The notes below the pieces were generated by a model. That model ran no database searches, had not been told where the DNA came from, and saw only the letters and a program-made list of their open reading frames with translations. A program made the position numbers and the translations under genes. This document shows, in pieces, positions 1 through 8,890 of a stretch of 64,000 nt of DNA. This stretch comes from UBA3103 sp002365855 (GTDB lineage Bacteria; Bacillota; Desulfotomaculia; Desulfotomaculales; Pelotomaculaceae). The stretch is taken from positions 52,276-116,275 of the forward strand of contig DAOURR010000001.1 in NCBI GenBank assembly GCA_030627625.1, read 5' to 3'. Numbering within the stretch: position 1 is the stretch's first letter; every line of letters begins with the position of its first letter.

Positions 1-186
1 GAAACCGCCCGTGAGCTGGGCATCCAGGTTCCCGACAATGGGTACATGGGTGACCTGCCGTCCAGAATGAACGGCGCTATCGGTGGTAACATGGTAAAGA
101 AGATGGTTGCAGCTTATGAAAACAGCCTGGCATCAGGCACGGTTCCTCCTACTCCCCAGGTAACTAATGCTAATCTTAACTATTAA
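1..186 (+). CDS. Small acid-soluble spore protein, alpha/beta type (C-terminal part)
   Basis: The window opens inside this gene; 61 codons in frame 1 remain before the TAA at 184-186. SASPs of this type coat and protect DNA in the dormant spore. The remaining protein has the family signatures: a glycine-rich turn (IGGNMVKKMVAAYENSLA) and, before it, the ETARELGIQVPDNGYMGDL block. The protease that degrades SASPs during germination, gpr, lies just downstream in convergent orientation. The start and promoter lie outside the window. Confidence 0.9.
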   Translation, partial: ETARELGIQVPDNGYMGDLPSRMNGAIGGNMVKKMVAAYENSLASGTVPPTPQVTNANLNY

Positions 187-308
187 GGTTTAGTGTTATG
201 GGGGCAGAAGTCAGGATTATAGCTCCTTAAGCCCCGGGCAGATGCTGCAGGCACTGCCCGGGGATTTAAAAAACTTGTCAACCCACATCCAAATATTATT
301 TAATTGCT

Positions 309-340
309 GCAAGCGGGATTTTCCGCTTGTTGCTTTTTAT
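309..340 (+). terminator. Rho-independent terminator after the SASP gene
   Basis: Stem CAAGCGG/CCGCTTG followed by a T-rich run GCTTTTTATT. A second, GC-rich perfect 10-bp hairpin (CCCCGGGCAG/CTGCCCGGGG, 232-263) precedes it but has no T-run. Confidence 0.7.
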
Positions 341-344
341 TACT

Positions 345-1328
345 CTAATTCAGGTACAAATTATACTCCTCGGTAGATATCGATGGATGCAGCGCCATAG
401 ATATTCCTCCGGCAACGATTTTAGAGGTGCTCTGAATCAGATCATCAATTTCCTTTGGGGTAACCATCAAATTGCCTTCGAAAGGCTTCAAAACACTGTT
501 AATAACGTCCTGAGTAAAATCAGGCCTTAAATTTTTATAAATCTGGTCTAAAACAGGGTTTTCTTTCAATTGTTCAATAAAATGCTCAATCGTTACTTGG
601 GCAATAACCGCAGCGTGAACAACGGTTGGCACCCCCAGGGAAATAGTGTTAACACCCATGGTTTCTTTATTAATCCCAGACCTTTTATTACCGATTCCTG
701 AACCGGGACTGATCCCTGTGTCAGCAATTTGGATAGTAGTGCCGATCCGGTCAACACTACCTGCAGCTAAGGCATCCACGACAATCATCAGCTCAGGCTG
801 TACCTTTTCCACTACTCCTTTGATAATCTCTGCCGTTTCAATTCCTGTTATCCCCAGCACTCCGGGAGCTATCGCGCTAACGGAGCGCATGCCACCTTTT
901 AATTCTTCGGGCGCGTATTGATAGAGGTGACGGGTCACCATGCTGTTATCAATTACTCTTGGTCCCAGGGCATCAGGTGTAGCGTTCCAGTTGCCCAGGC
1001 CAACCACTAAAATGTTGGCATTTTCCGGGAGATTGAATAATGAAGAAAGCTGTTTGGCCAGTACCTCTGCTACTTCCTGCTGGGCCATACGGTTATTATC
1101 ACGAAGCAAGGGCGCATCGATAGTGATATAAGTTCCTATCGGTTTACCCATCAGCTGTTCAGCCGATTTATCCACGATTTTTACTATTGTTACAGAACAG
1201 TTTTCATATTTTTCACGGTCAACTACCACACCGGGAATTTCCTTCCCGATTTCGCCTCTGACGATATCGTGAGCTTCAACCGCCAGGTCAACATTAATAT
1301 TAAAGGCTTTATAGAAATCAAGATTCAA
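345..1328 (-). CDS. gpr: GPR endopeptidase (germination protease)
   Basis: Spore protease of MEROPS family A25 that starts SASP degradation at germination. The protein is 327 residues, close to family size. The N-terminal VDLAVEAHD resembles the SASP cleavage motif and marks the zone where the family's propeptide is autoprocessed. Other recognisable blocks are VVGLGNWNATPDALGP (about 109-124) and VDALAAGSVDRIG (about 185-197). The TTG start at 1328 follows a clear AGGAGG ribosome site. It is a single gene, convergent with the SASP gene, so the spore protein and its protease sit side by side. Expression in the forespore is expected from the family; no sigma-G promoter could be assigned with confidence. 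Confidence 0.95.
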   Translation of the reverse strand: MNLDFYKAFNINVDLAVEAHDIVRGEIGKEIPGVVVDREKYENCSVTIVKIVDKSAEQLMGKPIGTYITIDAPLLRDNNRMAQQEVAEVLAKQLSSLFNLPENANILVVGLGNWNATPDALGPRVIDNSMVTRHLYQYAPEELKGGMRSVSAIAPGVLGITGIETAEIIKGVVEKVQPELMIVVDALAAGSVDRIGTTIQIADTGISPGSGIGNKRSGINKETMGVNTISLGVPTVVHAAVIAQVTIEHFIEQLKENPVLDQIYKNLRPDFTQDVINSVLKPFEGNLMVTPKEIDDLIQSTSKIVAGGISMALHPSISTEEYNLYLN

Positions 1329-1520
1329 TGTAACTGCCTCCTGTTATTGTCTTCAAGTTTGACTATAGGGTATCCTGTTTTAGATAGTTTATACAGAAAA
1401 GTAGAAGCCGGTAAACAATGATTACTCCTATATATAAAACAACTCTCTATAAGAAAAAATATAAAAATCAAGGCAATAGTTCTTTAAATAGCGAAATAAA
1501 TCGATTTTCCTGATCAAATA

Positions 1521-1529
1521 TGCTATAAT
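1521..1529 (+). promoter_or_regulatory. Candidate extended -10 promoter for rsmD-coaD
   Basis: TGCTATAAT (TG at 1521-1522, TATAAT at 1524-1529) is an extended -10. There is no good -35 box 17 bp upstream. It lies about 30 bp before the rsmD coding region. Confidence 0.45.
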
Positions 1530-1562
1530 AACAGATTAAAGGAAGGGATTTACATTATAAGG

Positions 1563-2111
1563 GTGATTTCTGGCACAGCAGGGAAACGCAGGCTCAAATC
1601 TCCCCGGGGATTGGACGTTAGGCCGACATCTGACAGGGTTAAAGAGGCTCTTTTCAATATCCTGGGTGAACATGTGGCAGATTCCTGCTTTCTGGATTTG
1701 TTTGCGGGTACCGGTAATGTTGGTATCGAGGCGTTGAGCCGAGGTGCGCATAGTGTTGTTTTCGTTGAGAACAATCATCAAAACATCCGGTATATAAAAA
1801 AGAATCTTGAAATCACCAGCTTGGGTGCACGGGCAAGGCTTATCCGGCTGGACACTGAAAAAGCCTTAATCATGCTGGGTAAGGAAGGCCGCAGGTTTAA
1901 CCTGATTTTTCTTGATCCGCCATATTTACAAAATTTTGAGGCGTCTGCGCTGGCCCAAATTGATTACCAGGAACTGTTGAGGCCTGATGGAATTATTGTA
2001 ATTGAAAGCAGCAAGAAAGATCGGCTTCCCGGGAACCCAGGAAGATTGGAAATGTTTCGCCAAAAGAGATACGGTGATACCATGCTTACGTTTTATAGAC
2101 AAAATAAATGA
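1563..2111 (+). CDS. rsmD: 16S rRNA (guanine966-N2)-methyltransferase RsmD
   Basis: SAM-dependent methyltransferase acting on 16S rRNA in the 30S subunit. The RPTSDRVKEALFNILG block near the N terminus, the SAM-site LDLFAGTGNVGIEALSRGA, and the catalytic FLDPPY motif are all present; 182 residues is normal. GTG at 1563 is the first conventional start, but the family begins M-R-(V/I)-I-S-G-T. Here the frame continues upstream as I-I-R, and the ribosome site AGGAAGGG (1540-1547) is 15 nt from the GTG. Translation may therefore start at ATT 1554 or ATA 1557. It is followed closely by coaD, the usual Bacillota pairing (ylbH-ylbI). Confidence 0.93.
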   Translation: MISGTAGKRRLKSPRGLDVRPTSDRVKEALFNILGEHVADSCFLDLFAGTGNVGIEALSRGAHSVVFVENNHQNIRYIKKNLEITSLGARARLIRLDTEKALIMLGKEGRRFNLIFLDPPYLQNFEASALAQIDYQELLRPDGIIVIESSKKDRLPGNPGRLEMFRQKRYGDTMLTFYRQNK

Positions 2112-2129
2112 AGGTGAGGGGGGCTAAAT

Positions 2130-2615
2130 TTGCGGACAGCTATTTGTCCGGGAAGTTTTGACCCTGTAACGCTTGGACATCTGGACATTATTGGCAGGGC
2201 TTCACGGCTTTTTTCAAGAGTAATCGTGGCAGTATCCCGAAACCCAGTAAAAAACCCATTGTTCTCCATTGAAGAGAGGGTAGAAATACTGCGCAATATC
2301 CTTCTGCCCTATCCAAATGTAGAAGTGGATTCATTTGATGGTTTAACCGTCCACTATGCAATTAAGCATAAGGCCAATGCAATTGTCCGGGGACTTCGTG
2401 TTATATCTGATTTTGAAAATGAATTCAGGATGGCATTAACAAATAAAAAACTCGCCTGCCATTTAGAAACCGTTTTTTTGATGACAAGAGCCGAGTATTC
2501 TTTTATCAGTTCTACAACTGTTAAAGAAATAGCGGTTTTTGGTGGTTCAGTGCGCGGTCTTGTGCCTCCGCCAGTAGAAGAAAAGTTAAAAGAGAAGTTT
2601 AAAAGCTTGATTTAA
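2130..2615 (+). CDS. coaD: Phosphopantetheine adenylyltransferase (PPAT)
   Basis: Transfers AMP from ATP to 4'-phosphopantetheine in coenzyme A synthesis. The nucleotidyltransferase signature ICPGSFDPVTLGHLDII holds the T/HxGH motif, and the C-terminal ISSTTVKEIAVFGGSV is the second ATP-site signature (ISSTxVRE). Length is 161 residues, as usual. TTG start at 2130 behind the ribosome site AAGGTGAGGGG. It lies 18 bp after rsmD and is probably co-transcribed with it. Confidence 0.97.
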   Translation: MRTAICPGSFDPVTLGHLDIIGRASRLFSRVIVAVSRNPVKNPLFSIEERVEILRNILLPYPNVEVDSFDGLTVHYAIKHKANAIVRGLRVISDFENEFRMALTNKKLACHLETVFLMTRAEYSFISSTTVKEIAVFGGSVRGLVPPPVEEKLKEKFKSLI

Positions 2616-2639
2616 GGTTTAAGGAGGGATTGATTAAAA

Positions 2640-3086
2640 GTGGACCTTCTGAGCGCACTTAACGAGTTAGAAGAGCTTATTGAAAACAGTGGTAAGATTC
2701 CATTTACCAGAAAAATCATGCTAGAGGAAGACCGTATGCTCGATCTCCTGGACCGTATTAGGACAACCATGCCGGAAGAGATTCGGCAGGCCAAATGGAT
2801 CATTCAGGAGCGGGAAAAAGTTTTGAGTGATTCTCAAAAAGAAGCTATTCGCATCATAGACGATGCTCAGAGACAGGTCGAAAAGCGCGCGGAAGACAGT
2901 GAAATAGCGCGCCAGGCTAAAATAGTCGCTGATGAAATTGTCGCCAAGTCAGAAGCGGCTGCAAGGGAAATACGCGAAGGCGCCAGGGGTTATGCCGATG
3001 AAATCTTGGTAAACCTTCAGGACAGCCTTGGAAAGATCATGAGTCAAATCGAGCAGGGTCGCTCTGAACTGCAAACGATGAAATAA
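2640..3086 (+). CDS. Coiled-coil protein, ATP-synthase-stalk/DivIVA-like, function unknown
   Basis: 148 residues, almost wholly helical, with long charged heptad stretches from about residue 50 on (for example QKEAIRIIDDAQRQVEKRAE). There is no membrane segment and no catalytic motif. The composition resembles the peripheral stalk subunits of ATPases and DivIVA-type proteins; similar proteins occur beside coaD in other anaerobic Bacillota (from memory). GTG start at 2640, 10 nt after AAGGAGGGA. It follows coaD by 24 bp in the same direction and is probably the third gene of rsmD-coaD. It ends 8 bp from the end of the convergent BioD/DRTGG gene. A scaffolding role is only a guess. Confidence 0.75.
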   Translation: MDLLSALNELEELIENSGKIPFTRKIMLEEDRMLDLLDRIRTTMPEEIRQAKWIIQEREKVLSDSQKEAIRIIDDAQRQVEKRAEDSEIARQAKIVADEIVAKSEAAAREIREGARGYADEILVNLQDSLGKIMSQIEQGRSELQTMK

Positions 3087-3094
3087 AATTGATA

Positions 3095-4144
3095 TCATTG
3101 CATTGCCATCAGCACGCTGCGCCAGTCAACGTGCTTTTCTATGTTTTTCAAGGTCATGCCAACAGCCTTTTGGTCAGTAGCACGAATATTTCTGGTAACC
3201 TCGGACATCTTTTCTATTGTTGTATAAGTGTCTAAGTGTACCAACAGCACCGGAACATCCTTTTCCTCAGCCCGTGCCACAACTTTAACGTCCGGATATA
3301 GCCCGCCGGTCAGGATCAGCGCGGAAGTACTGGTTTCCAGCGCCGCCAGGGCTACTTCAGACCGGTCCCCGCCTGTAATAACCGCCTTGTTGGCCGCCCT
3401 TCGCAGGTAGCCCAGGGCGCTTTCTATCGTCATGGCGCCTATTACAATATCCTCCACTATACGGTCTAGTTTTTCCTGCCCGGTCAGTATCTCACCGCCC
3501 AGTACTTCGAAATATTCTTTCACTGTAGGGGAAGATACCTCGGGGTGACTGGGAATGATCCCCTTGACGCGGTATCCACGCTCTTCGAGTATGGGCAGGT
3601 AGACACCCTCTGTTTTGGCCAGTAGAGGGCGTGGGACATTATTAAAAATATTTCCGAATATAGGTATGCCTTTACACCCCATGTAGTTGTTGATGAAGAT
3701 TGCCTCATCCAGGCTGAAGTCGTTTTCAATACGGACCATGAAAAGAGGAAGCGCATTCAGTTCCAGGGCCAGGCTGGGCGCATCCAATCCAAGGCATCCC
3801 ATGATATGAGGGAAACCGGCTCCTCCTATAATAACCATATCATTGTTGGCTGCTACGTCTTCATATGCCATTCGGATGATCTTAATTGTCTCACAGGTGT
3901 TTCTGTACCCGGAAAGATAAGAAGGCCCTGCTATATATGGCGCTATTGTTTCCAGAGGTTGCTTCATATTTAGGATCTGCTTCATCAACAGCGCGTCTTC
4001 ATCCTCCCGCCGGGCTCCGGTAATGCTGCCTACCGGCTTGAAATATGCGACCCTGTAACCCTCCTGGCGGAACTTTAAAGCCAGGCCCAGGGCGACACTG
4101 GTTTTGCCGCTGCCGGGTGTTCCCATAATAAAAAGACTTTTCAC
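3095..4144 (-). CDS. BioD-like P-loop + DRTGG domain protein
   Basis: 349 residues. The N terminus is a P-loop domain (GTPGSGKTS, residues 8-16) of the dethiobiotin synthetase/AAA_26 type. The C-terminal part, from about residue 215, is a DRTGG domain, here in the form VITGGDRSEVALAALE. This arrangement matches the N-terminal half of the large phosphotransacetylase Pta, without the catalytic PTA_PTB domain. Such proteins are thought to be regulatory sensors of acetyl-CoA metabolism. The GTG start follows GTGAGGTG. It lies 9 bp downstream of the acyl-CoA synthetase gene in the same operon, which fits an acetyl-CoA/acetate-linked role. Confidence 0.85.
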   Translation of the reverse strand: MKSLFIMGTPGSGKTSVALGLALKFRQEGYRVAYFKPVGSITGARREDEDALLMKQILNMKQPLETIAPYIAGPSYLSGYRNTCETIKIIRMAYEDVAANNDMVIIGGAGFPHIMGCLGLDAPSLALELNALPLFMVRIENDFSLDEAIFINNYMGCKGIPIFGNIFNNVPRPLLAKTEGVYLPILEERGYRVKGIIPSHPEVSSPTVKEYFEVLGGEILTGQEKLDRIVEDIVIGAMTIESALGYLRRAANKAVITGGDRSEVALAALETSTSALILTGGLYPDVKVVARAEEKDVPVLLVHLDTYTTIEKMSEVTRNIRATDQKAVGMTLKNIEKHVDWRSVLMAMQ

Positions 4145-4153
4145 TTCTTCACC

Positions 4154-6256
4154 TCACGATATAGTTATTTTGACATCAAGGGCGCTGGCGCCCTGGGTGT
4201 AGGCAAAAACAGGATTAATGTCAATTTCGGTTATTTCCGGAAAATCTGTTACGAGTACAGCCACCCGGCCGATCATTTCTATAATGGAAGATATGTCGGC
4301 AGGCTTTTCGCCCCGGTAGCCCCGAAGAAGAGTATAGGCTTTTGTTTCCATCAGCATACTTTCGATCTCCCCATTGGTTAGACCGTGGGCCAACCGGAAT
4401 GAAACGTCCTTAAGCAGATTTACATAGATGCCGCCTAAACCAAAGGCAATTAAAGGTCCAAACTGGACATCTCTGGTCATCCCGATAATCAGCTCCACAC
4501 CCTTTGGCATCATTTTTTGCACCTCCACCCCGTGCAAGACCACCCTGGGCAGATAGCGGTGAACATTATCCATAATTTCAATAAAGCCCTGTCGCACTTC
4601 CTCAGAAGAACTCAAGCCAATTTTAACTCCCCCTACGTCGGTCTTGTGCATTATTTTGGGGGAGGCTATTTTCAGCACAACAGGATACCCCATTTGCTCC
4701 GCCTGCTTGGCCGCTTCCTCAGGGCTAACTGTAAGTGCTGTCGGCGCCGAGGGAATACCGTAAGCCGATGCCACTTCAACAGCTTCGCTGCCCAGAAGCA
4801 CCAGGCGGTTGTCTTTTTTTACATCGTAAAAGGTTGCCTTTATGGTTTTAGGATCCACATCATTATACTTCAGGGGTCCAGGTTGGGACGACATTTCGCT
4901 TCTTCTGCCGTATTTAACCATGCCGCTGATGGATGTTATAGCCGGTTCCGGAAAGGTAAAGCAGGGTATATGCGCTTTTGAAAGCAATTCCGCCCCCTCA
5001 GTAAGCTGTGCACCACCCATGAGGGCGGCAAAAAGGGGTTTCTCCGGGTATTTTTTCTTCATCTCAATCATTGCTCCGGCCGTTTCCAGCGGCTCAGTTA
5101 CAGCCGCCGGGCAGACCATGACTACCGCACAGTCGACACCAGGATCAGCCAGGATCTTATCCATGGAGTAAAAGTAACGATCTGCTTTTGCGTCACCTAG
5201 CACATCAACAGGATTATATATATTTGATTCGGAAGGGAGACGGCTTCTGAGCGCTTCAATGGTTTCCCTTGTAAAACGTGCCATTTTAAGGCCCTTTTGC
5301 TCAATGTTATCAGTTGCTACAATACCCGGCCCGCCGGAGTTAGTTATTATCGCCACATGTTCTCCCCCCGGTATGGGCTGACTGGCAAAAGCGACAGCCA
5401 GATCAAAAAGCTCCGGCATGCTTCCGGCACGGATCACCCCGCTCTGACGAAAGGCTGTTTCATAGGCCACGTCGCTGCCGGCAAGAGCGCCGGTATGGGA
5501 GGACGCCGCCTGCGCGCCGGCCTGGCTGACTCCCGATTTCAATATAATAACTGGTTTTTTTTGGCTTGCCCGCCTGGCCACATCCAGGAAGTGGGAACCG
5601 TTTTCGACATCCTCGATATAGCAGAGGATAACCTTGGTATAAGGGTCCTCTGCAGCATCTTCTATAAAATGGGACTCAGTCAGGTCGGCCTTGTTCCCAA
5701 GGCTCACGAATTTGCTAAAGCCCAGGCCTGCCTGGAAACTCCAGTCCAGAATAGACAATACCATAGCGCCGCTCTGGGATATAAAAGCAATTTCACCTTT
5801 AAGGGGAAAGCCTGCGGCAAAAGAAGCATTAATAGGCGAATGTGTATCCATCAGCCCCACGCAGTTGGGTCCGAGCAGCCTCATTTTATATTTCCGGCAT
5901 ATTTCAAGCAGCGCCCGTTCCATCTCCAGGCCTTCTTTACCTGTTTCCTTGAACCCGGCTGTAATGACGATCAAGTTGTGAACTCCGCACCTGCCGCACA
6001 TTTCTGCCATTTCAATTGTTCTGGAAGCGGGAACGGATAATACTGCCAGTTCTGCCGGTTCAGGCGTACGTTCTACAGAGGGGTAACATTTCAAGCCCTC
6101 TATTTCTTCTTCTTTAGGATTTACCGGATATATTTTTCCAGTATATCCACTGCTGATCATATTCTTTACTATGACGTTGCCTATCTTTTCGGGTGCTCTG
6201 GAGGCTCCGACTATGGCTGTAGACCTGGGGTTAAAAAAACTGGACAGTGCGGTCAA
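4154..6256 (-). CDS. Acetyl/acyl-CoA synthetase (ADP-forming), fused alpha-beta
   Basis: NDP-forming acyl-CoA synthetase that couples acyl-CoA hydrolysis to ATP synthesis. Domain order, as visible: CoA-binding Rossmann fold at the N terminus (STAIVGASRAPEKIGNVIV), succinyl-CoA-ligase-like domains with the phosphohistidine motif SSHTGALAGSD (about residue 257), then an ATP-grasp beta domain from about residue 475 with YPVVLKIASPKIMHKTDVGG. Around 700 residues is typical for the fused form. A GTG at 6265 is in frame, but it overlaps the ribosome site AGAGGTG, so TTG at 6256 is preferred. It is first in an operon with the BioD/DRTGG protein. The substrate (acetate or another acid) cannot be read from the sequence. 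Confidence 0.92.
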   Translation of the reverse strand: MTALSSFFNPRSTAIVGASRAPEKIGNVIVKNMISSGYTGKIYPVNPKEEEIEGLKCYPSVERTPEPAELAVLSVPASRTIEMAEMCGRCGVHNLIVITAGFKETGKEGLEMERALLEICRKYKMRLLGPNCVGLMDTHSPINASFAAGFPLKGEIAFISQSGAMVLSILDWSFQAGLGFSKFVSLGNKADLTESHFIEDAAEDPYTKVILCYIEDVENGSHFLDVARRASQKKPVIILKSGVSQAGAQAASSHTGALAGSDVAYETAFRQSGVIRAGSMPELFDLAVAFASQPIPGGEHVAIITNSGGPGIVATDNIEQKGLKMARFTRETIEALRSRLPSESNIYNPVDVLGDAKADRYFYSMDKILADPGVDCAVVMVCPAAVTEPLETAGAMIEMKKKYPEKPLFAALMGGAQLTEGAELLSKAHIPCFTFPEPAITSISGMVKYGRRSEMSSQPGPLKYNDVDPKTIKATFYDVKKDNRLVLLGSEAVEVASAYGIPSAPTALTVSPEEAAKQAEQMGYPVVLKIASPKIMHKTDVGGVKIGLSSSEEVRQGFIEIMDNVHRYLPRVVLHGVEVQKMMPKGVELIIGMTRDVQFGPLIAFGLGGIYVNLLKDVSFRLAHGLTNGEIESMLMETKAYTLLRGYRGEKPADISSIIEMIGRVAVLVTDFPEITEIDINPVFAYTQGASALDVKITIS

Positions 6257-6349
6257 ATATTTCACCTCTTATCCGGTGTGCGCTGATCAAACAATATTAT
6301 CTTTTCCAGCAGCCTCTCGGTGAATTCATTCTGGCGTAATATAAAATCA

Positions 6350-6366
6350 CCCCGGCATGGCCGGGG
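6350..6366. repeat. GC palindrome, copy 1
   Basis: CCCCGGC-ATG-GCCGGGG, 7-bp stem and 3-nt loop, between the divergent acyl-CoA synthetase and ExoD-like genes. The same core, CCCGGCATGGCCGGG, recurs at 57385-57407. Read on the minus strand it is followed by GATTTTAT, so it could end antisense transcription, but no minus gene lies to its right. Confidence 0.5.
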
Positions 6367-6419
6367 CCTGGCTGTCAACAAAGTGATGTCGGCAGTTTTT
6401 CATAAACCAAAAAGTAAAA

Positions 6420-6448
6420 TTGAATTGAGCAATACATTGCTATATAAT
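6420..6448 (+). promoter_or_regulatory. Sigma-A-type promoter for the ExoD-like gene
   Basis: -35 TTGAAT (6420-6425), 17-bp spacer, -10 TATAAT (6443-6448). It lies 40 bp before the chosen start codon. Confidence 0.6.
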
Positions 6449-6487
6449 AAAATAGAGTGAATGCCAGAGAAAGGAGACAACTATTCA

Positions 6488-7138
6488 ATGAGTTGTCTGC
6501 CAGGATCTAAACCACCAAGCCAAGTAATTCGCGATACTATTGCAAAGAAAGAATGTATCCTTACAGTCGAGGATTTAATCAATGCCTTCGGTTCTCAAAG
6601 TTTTGGTTTGATGTTTATAGTTATGGCATTACCATTAACTATCCCCTTACCTCCAGGCATAGGCTTTATCCCGGCGGCTCTTCTTTGCGTTTGGGCTTTT
6701 CAGCGAACGTTAGGGGGAACCCTTCTGTGGTTACCTAAAGCAATTGGCAAACGCAAGATATCTCAGGCGCTTATCAGGAAAATAGAAGCCAAAACTCTTC
6801 CTTTGTGTGAAAGATTAGAAAGGTTTTTGCCAAATAGTAGCCAAACGAGTATGCTTAACGAACCGGAGATTCGGTTGGCATCGTTGGCTGTGGTGTTTAT
6901 GAGCATGCTAATTATGCTGCCAACACCATTTTTGAATACCATCCCTGCCGTAATTATAATCCTTATGGGGTTAACAATCTTAAACAGCAATCGTAAATTA
7001 CTCTGGATTAACATGAGCTTTGGCTTATTGGTTTTGGGTTTTATCGGCTCAACTTTATGCGTCGGGTCGGAATTTCTGTTTAAAGAAATAAGTGATTTTC
7101 TAAAAGCAAACCCAGGTATTTTAGAGATAGAAGGCTAA
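6488..7138 (+). CDS. ExoD-family integral membrane protein
   Basis: Member of the exopolysaccharide-synthesis ExoD family, whose biochemical role is not established. About 216 residues. A soluble N-terminal helix (ILTVEDLINAFGSQSFGLM) is followed by a hydrophobic pair with the conserved proline-rich turn LPLTIPLPPGIGFIPAALL; two or three more membrane segments lie at about 140-200. An in-frame ATG at 6461 precedes the ribosome site AAAGGAGA (6470-6477); ATG 6488 is 10 nt after it and is chosen. It is a single gene with its own promoter. The 316 bp after it, up to the next start, hold two small hairpins (GGGTT/AACCC at 7402-7418 and CATCT/AGATG just before it) and no recognisable gene. Confidence 0.85.
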   Translation: MSCLPGSKPPSQVIRDTIAKKECILTVEDLINAFGSQSFGLMFIVMALPLTIPLPPGIGFIPAALLCVWAFQRTLGGTLLWLPKAIGKRKISQALIRKIEAKTLPLCERLERFLPNSSQTSMLNEPEIRLASLAVVFMSMLIMLPTPFLNTIPAVIIILMGLTILNSNRKLLWINMSFGLLVLGFIGSTLCVGSEFLFKEISDFLKANPGILEIEG

Positions 7139-7454
7139 AAAGCCTTTAAACTTAAAACGCATATCCAACGTCATTGACTTGGCAGGGTAATTAATAGTAA
7201 CCTACATTGCCATTGGCCGTTATTGCTTTGCCCTTTCATGCATTTTAACTAAAGTTCATTGGCACTCGATTGATAAGGGACTCACCTACATTTTTCTCAT
7301 GAGAGGGAGAGGTTTCTATCTGGCAAGAAGACTATTTTTAAAATACTGTTGAATTGAGAAAACCACATCTTTAGCTAGATGATTAACCTGCCGGTATCAT
7401 GGGTTGAGAAGTAACCCTTTGAAGTATAATTATAGAGGGAGAGTGTTCCATCAT

Positions 7455-8783
7455 ATGGATGACGGTTCGTCATTCAGTCTATTCTTGGCATTTAAAATTT
7501 TTTTGGCGCTTTTTCTGGTGTTCTTAAACGGTCTTTTTGTCGCGGCGGAGTTTTCTTTTGTAAAAGTAAGACCGACCCGTATTACTCAGTTGGTTGCCGA
7601 GGGTAACCGCAGGGCTAAAATAGCCCATCAGTGTATTCACAATATTGATGCTTATTTATCAGTGTGCCAATTGGGAATCACCATTTCCAGCCTTGGTCTG
7701 GGCTGGCTTGGTGAACCGGTGGTGGCTAAGCTTTTGGAGCCGTTGATGTACAGCTTTGGTGTGAGTTCTCCGGCAGCAGTTCACTCTATTTCCTTTGTGA
7801 CGGCTTTTACCTTGGTGACATTCCTGCATGTGGTATTTGGAGAACTTGTGCCTAAGTCTCTGGCCATTCAGAGGGCTGAACACGTGACACTGTTGCTGGC
7901 CGCCCCGATGCGATTGTTTTATTACCTGTTTTATCCAGGAACTGTTATCTTTAACGGTACGGCCAATCGTATCCTGCGTGTCTTTGGTGTAAGGCCCGCC
8001 AGCGAGCACGAGGAAAGTCACAGTGAGGAAGAACTGCAGATGCTGGTTTCCGCCAGTTACAAGTGCGGCCACCTGGACAGAAGTGAATGGAACTTGCTGC
8101 AAAACGTGTTTCAATTTGAAAAAAGGGTAGCCAGGGAAATCATGGTTCCCCGGCCCGAGGTAGTTTTTCTTGATAAAACGAATAGCCTGGAAGAAAACAT
8201 GGCAATAGCCCGGAGTTCAGGACATACCCGTTTCCCTCTTTGTGAAAATGATAGTGACCATATCGTGGGACTTGTCCACATAAAAGACATCTTCCGCCTG
8301 GATACTGGGACAAGAATAAACGATGTCAAGCGCAATATTATGTTGGTTCCGGAAGGGATGTCTTTAGACCGTTTACTCAAGGAGTTTCAAAAAAAACACC
8401 AGCATATGGCCCTGGTAGTGGATGAATACGGGGGCACTGCGGGCATTGTAACAATGGAAAACGTTTTGGAAGAACTGGTCGGACAAATACAGGACGAGTT
8501 TGATGAAGAGGCTCCGCAAGTGACTTCTGAAAAAGAAGGATCCTACCTAGTGGACGGCCGGATGCTCCTGGAAGATGCTGCTGAAATGTTTGGTCTGCCG
8601 GTAAGTGACCATGAAGAATATGATACCCTGGGAGGTTATGTGTTTGGAAAACTGGGCAAACGTCCCAAAATCGGTGATGTAGTTGAATTCCCCGCCCACC
8701 AGATGGTAGTGGACGAAATTGACGGCTTGCGTATCCGGCGGATTCGGGTAGTCGTCAAGGAACAGGCTTGTCAGGTTGTGTAG
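7455..8783 (+). CDS. CBS-domain membrane protein, HlyC/CorC (UPF0053/CNNM-like) family
   Basis: About 442 residues. An N-terminal DUF21/CNNM transmembrane domain (about 1-190, with VAAEFSFVKVR and the conserved QLGITISSLGLGWLGEP) is followed by two CBS domains (about 200-330, VMVPRPEV and VDEYGGTAGIVTMENVLEELVG) and a C-terminal CorC_HlyC domain (from about 350). Relatives take part in magnesium or cobalt export or resistance; substrate here is inferred only from family. An in-frame ATG at 7404 has no ribosome site, while ATG 7455 is 11 nt from AGAGGGAGAG. It converges on a paralog at 8869-10203. Confidence 0.92.
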   Translation: MDDGSSFSLFLAFKIFLALFLVFLNGLFVAAEFSFVKVRPTRITQLVAEGNRRAKIAHQCIHNIDAYLSVCQLGITISSLGLGWLGEPVVAKLLEPLMYSFGVSSPAAVHSISFVTAFTLVTFLHVVFGELVPKSLAIQRAEHVTLLLAAPMRLFYYLFYPGTVIFNGTANRILRVFGVRPASEHEESHSEEELQMLVSASYKCGHLDRSEWNLLQNVFQFEKRVAREIMVPRPEVVFLDKTNSLEENMAIARSSGHTRFPLCENDSDHIVGLVHIKDIFRLDTGTRINDVKRNIMLVPEGMSLDRLLKEFQKKHQHMALVVDEYGGTAGIVTMENVLEELVGQIQDEFDEEAPQVTSEKEGSYLVDGRMLLEDAAEMFGLPVSDHEEYDTLGGYVFGKLGKRPKIGDVVEFPAHQMVVDEIDGLRIRRIRVVVKEQACQVV

Positions 8784-8856
8784 CCCGTTACTTTATAATA
8801 TGGTTTTGCGTTATTTTGGTCAGTCATCAAATGCAATTAAAAAAGGCTAATTTAAT

Positions 8857-8890
8857 AACTCCAAGGTTTTACCCGGAGTTTTCTTCTGTT
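8857..8890 (+). terminator. Weak terminator shared by two convergent CBS genes
   Basis: AACTCC/GGAGTT stem (8857-8862 and 8875-8880) followed on plus by TTTTCTTCTGTT. The right arm overlaps the last codons of the minus-strand paralog. Confidence 0.35.

Noticed and set aside
232..263. GC-rich perfect hairpin after the SASP gene as the main terminator
   Set aside because: No T-run follows on either strand; the hairpin at 309-340 is the better terminator.
5297..6040. Long plus-strand open frame opposite the acyl-CoA synthetase gene
   Set aside because: It is antisense to a clearly recognised gene, has no ribosome site, and its product shows no family features.
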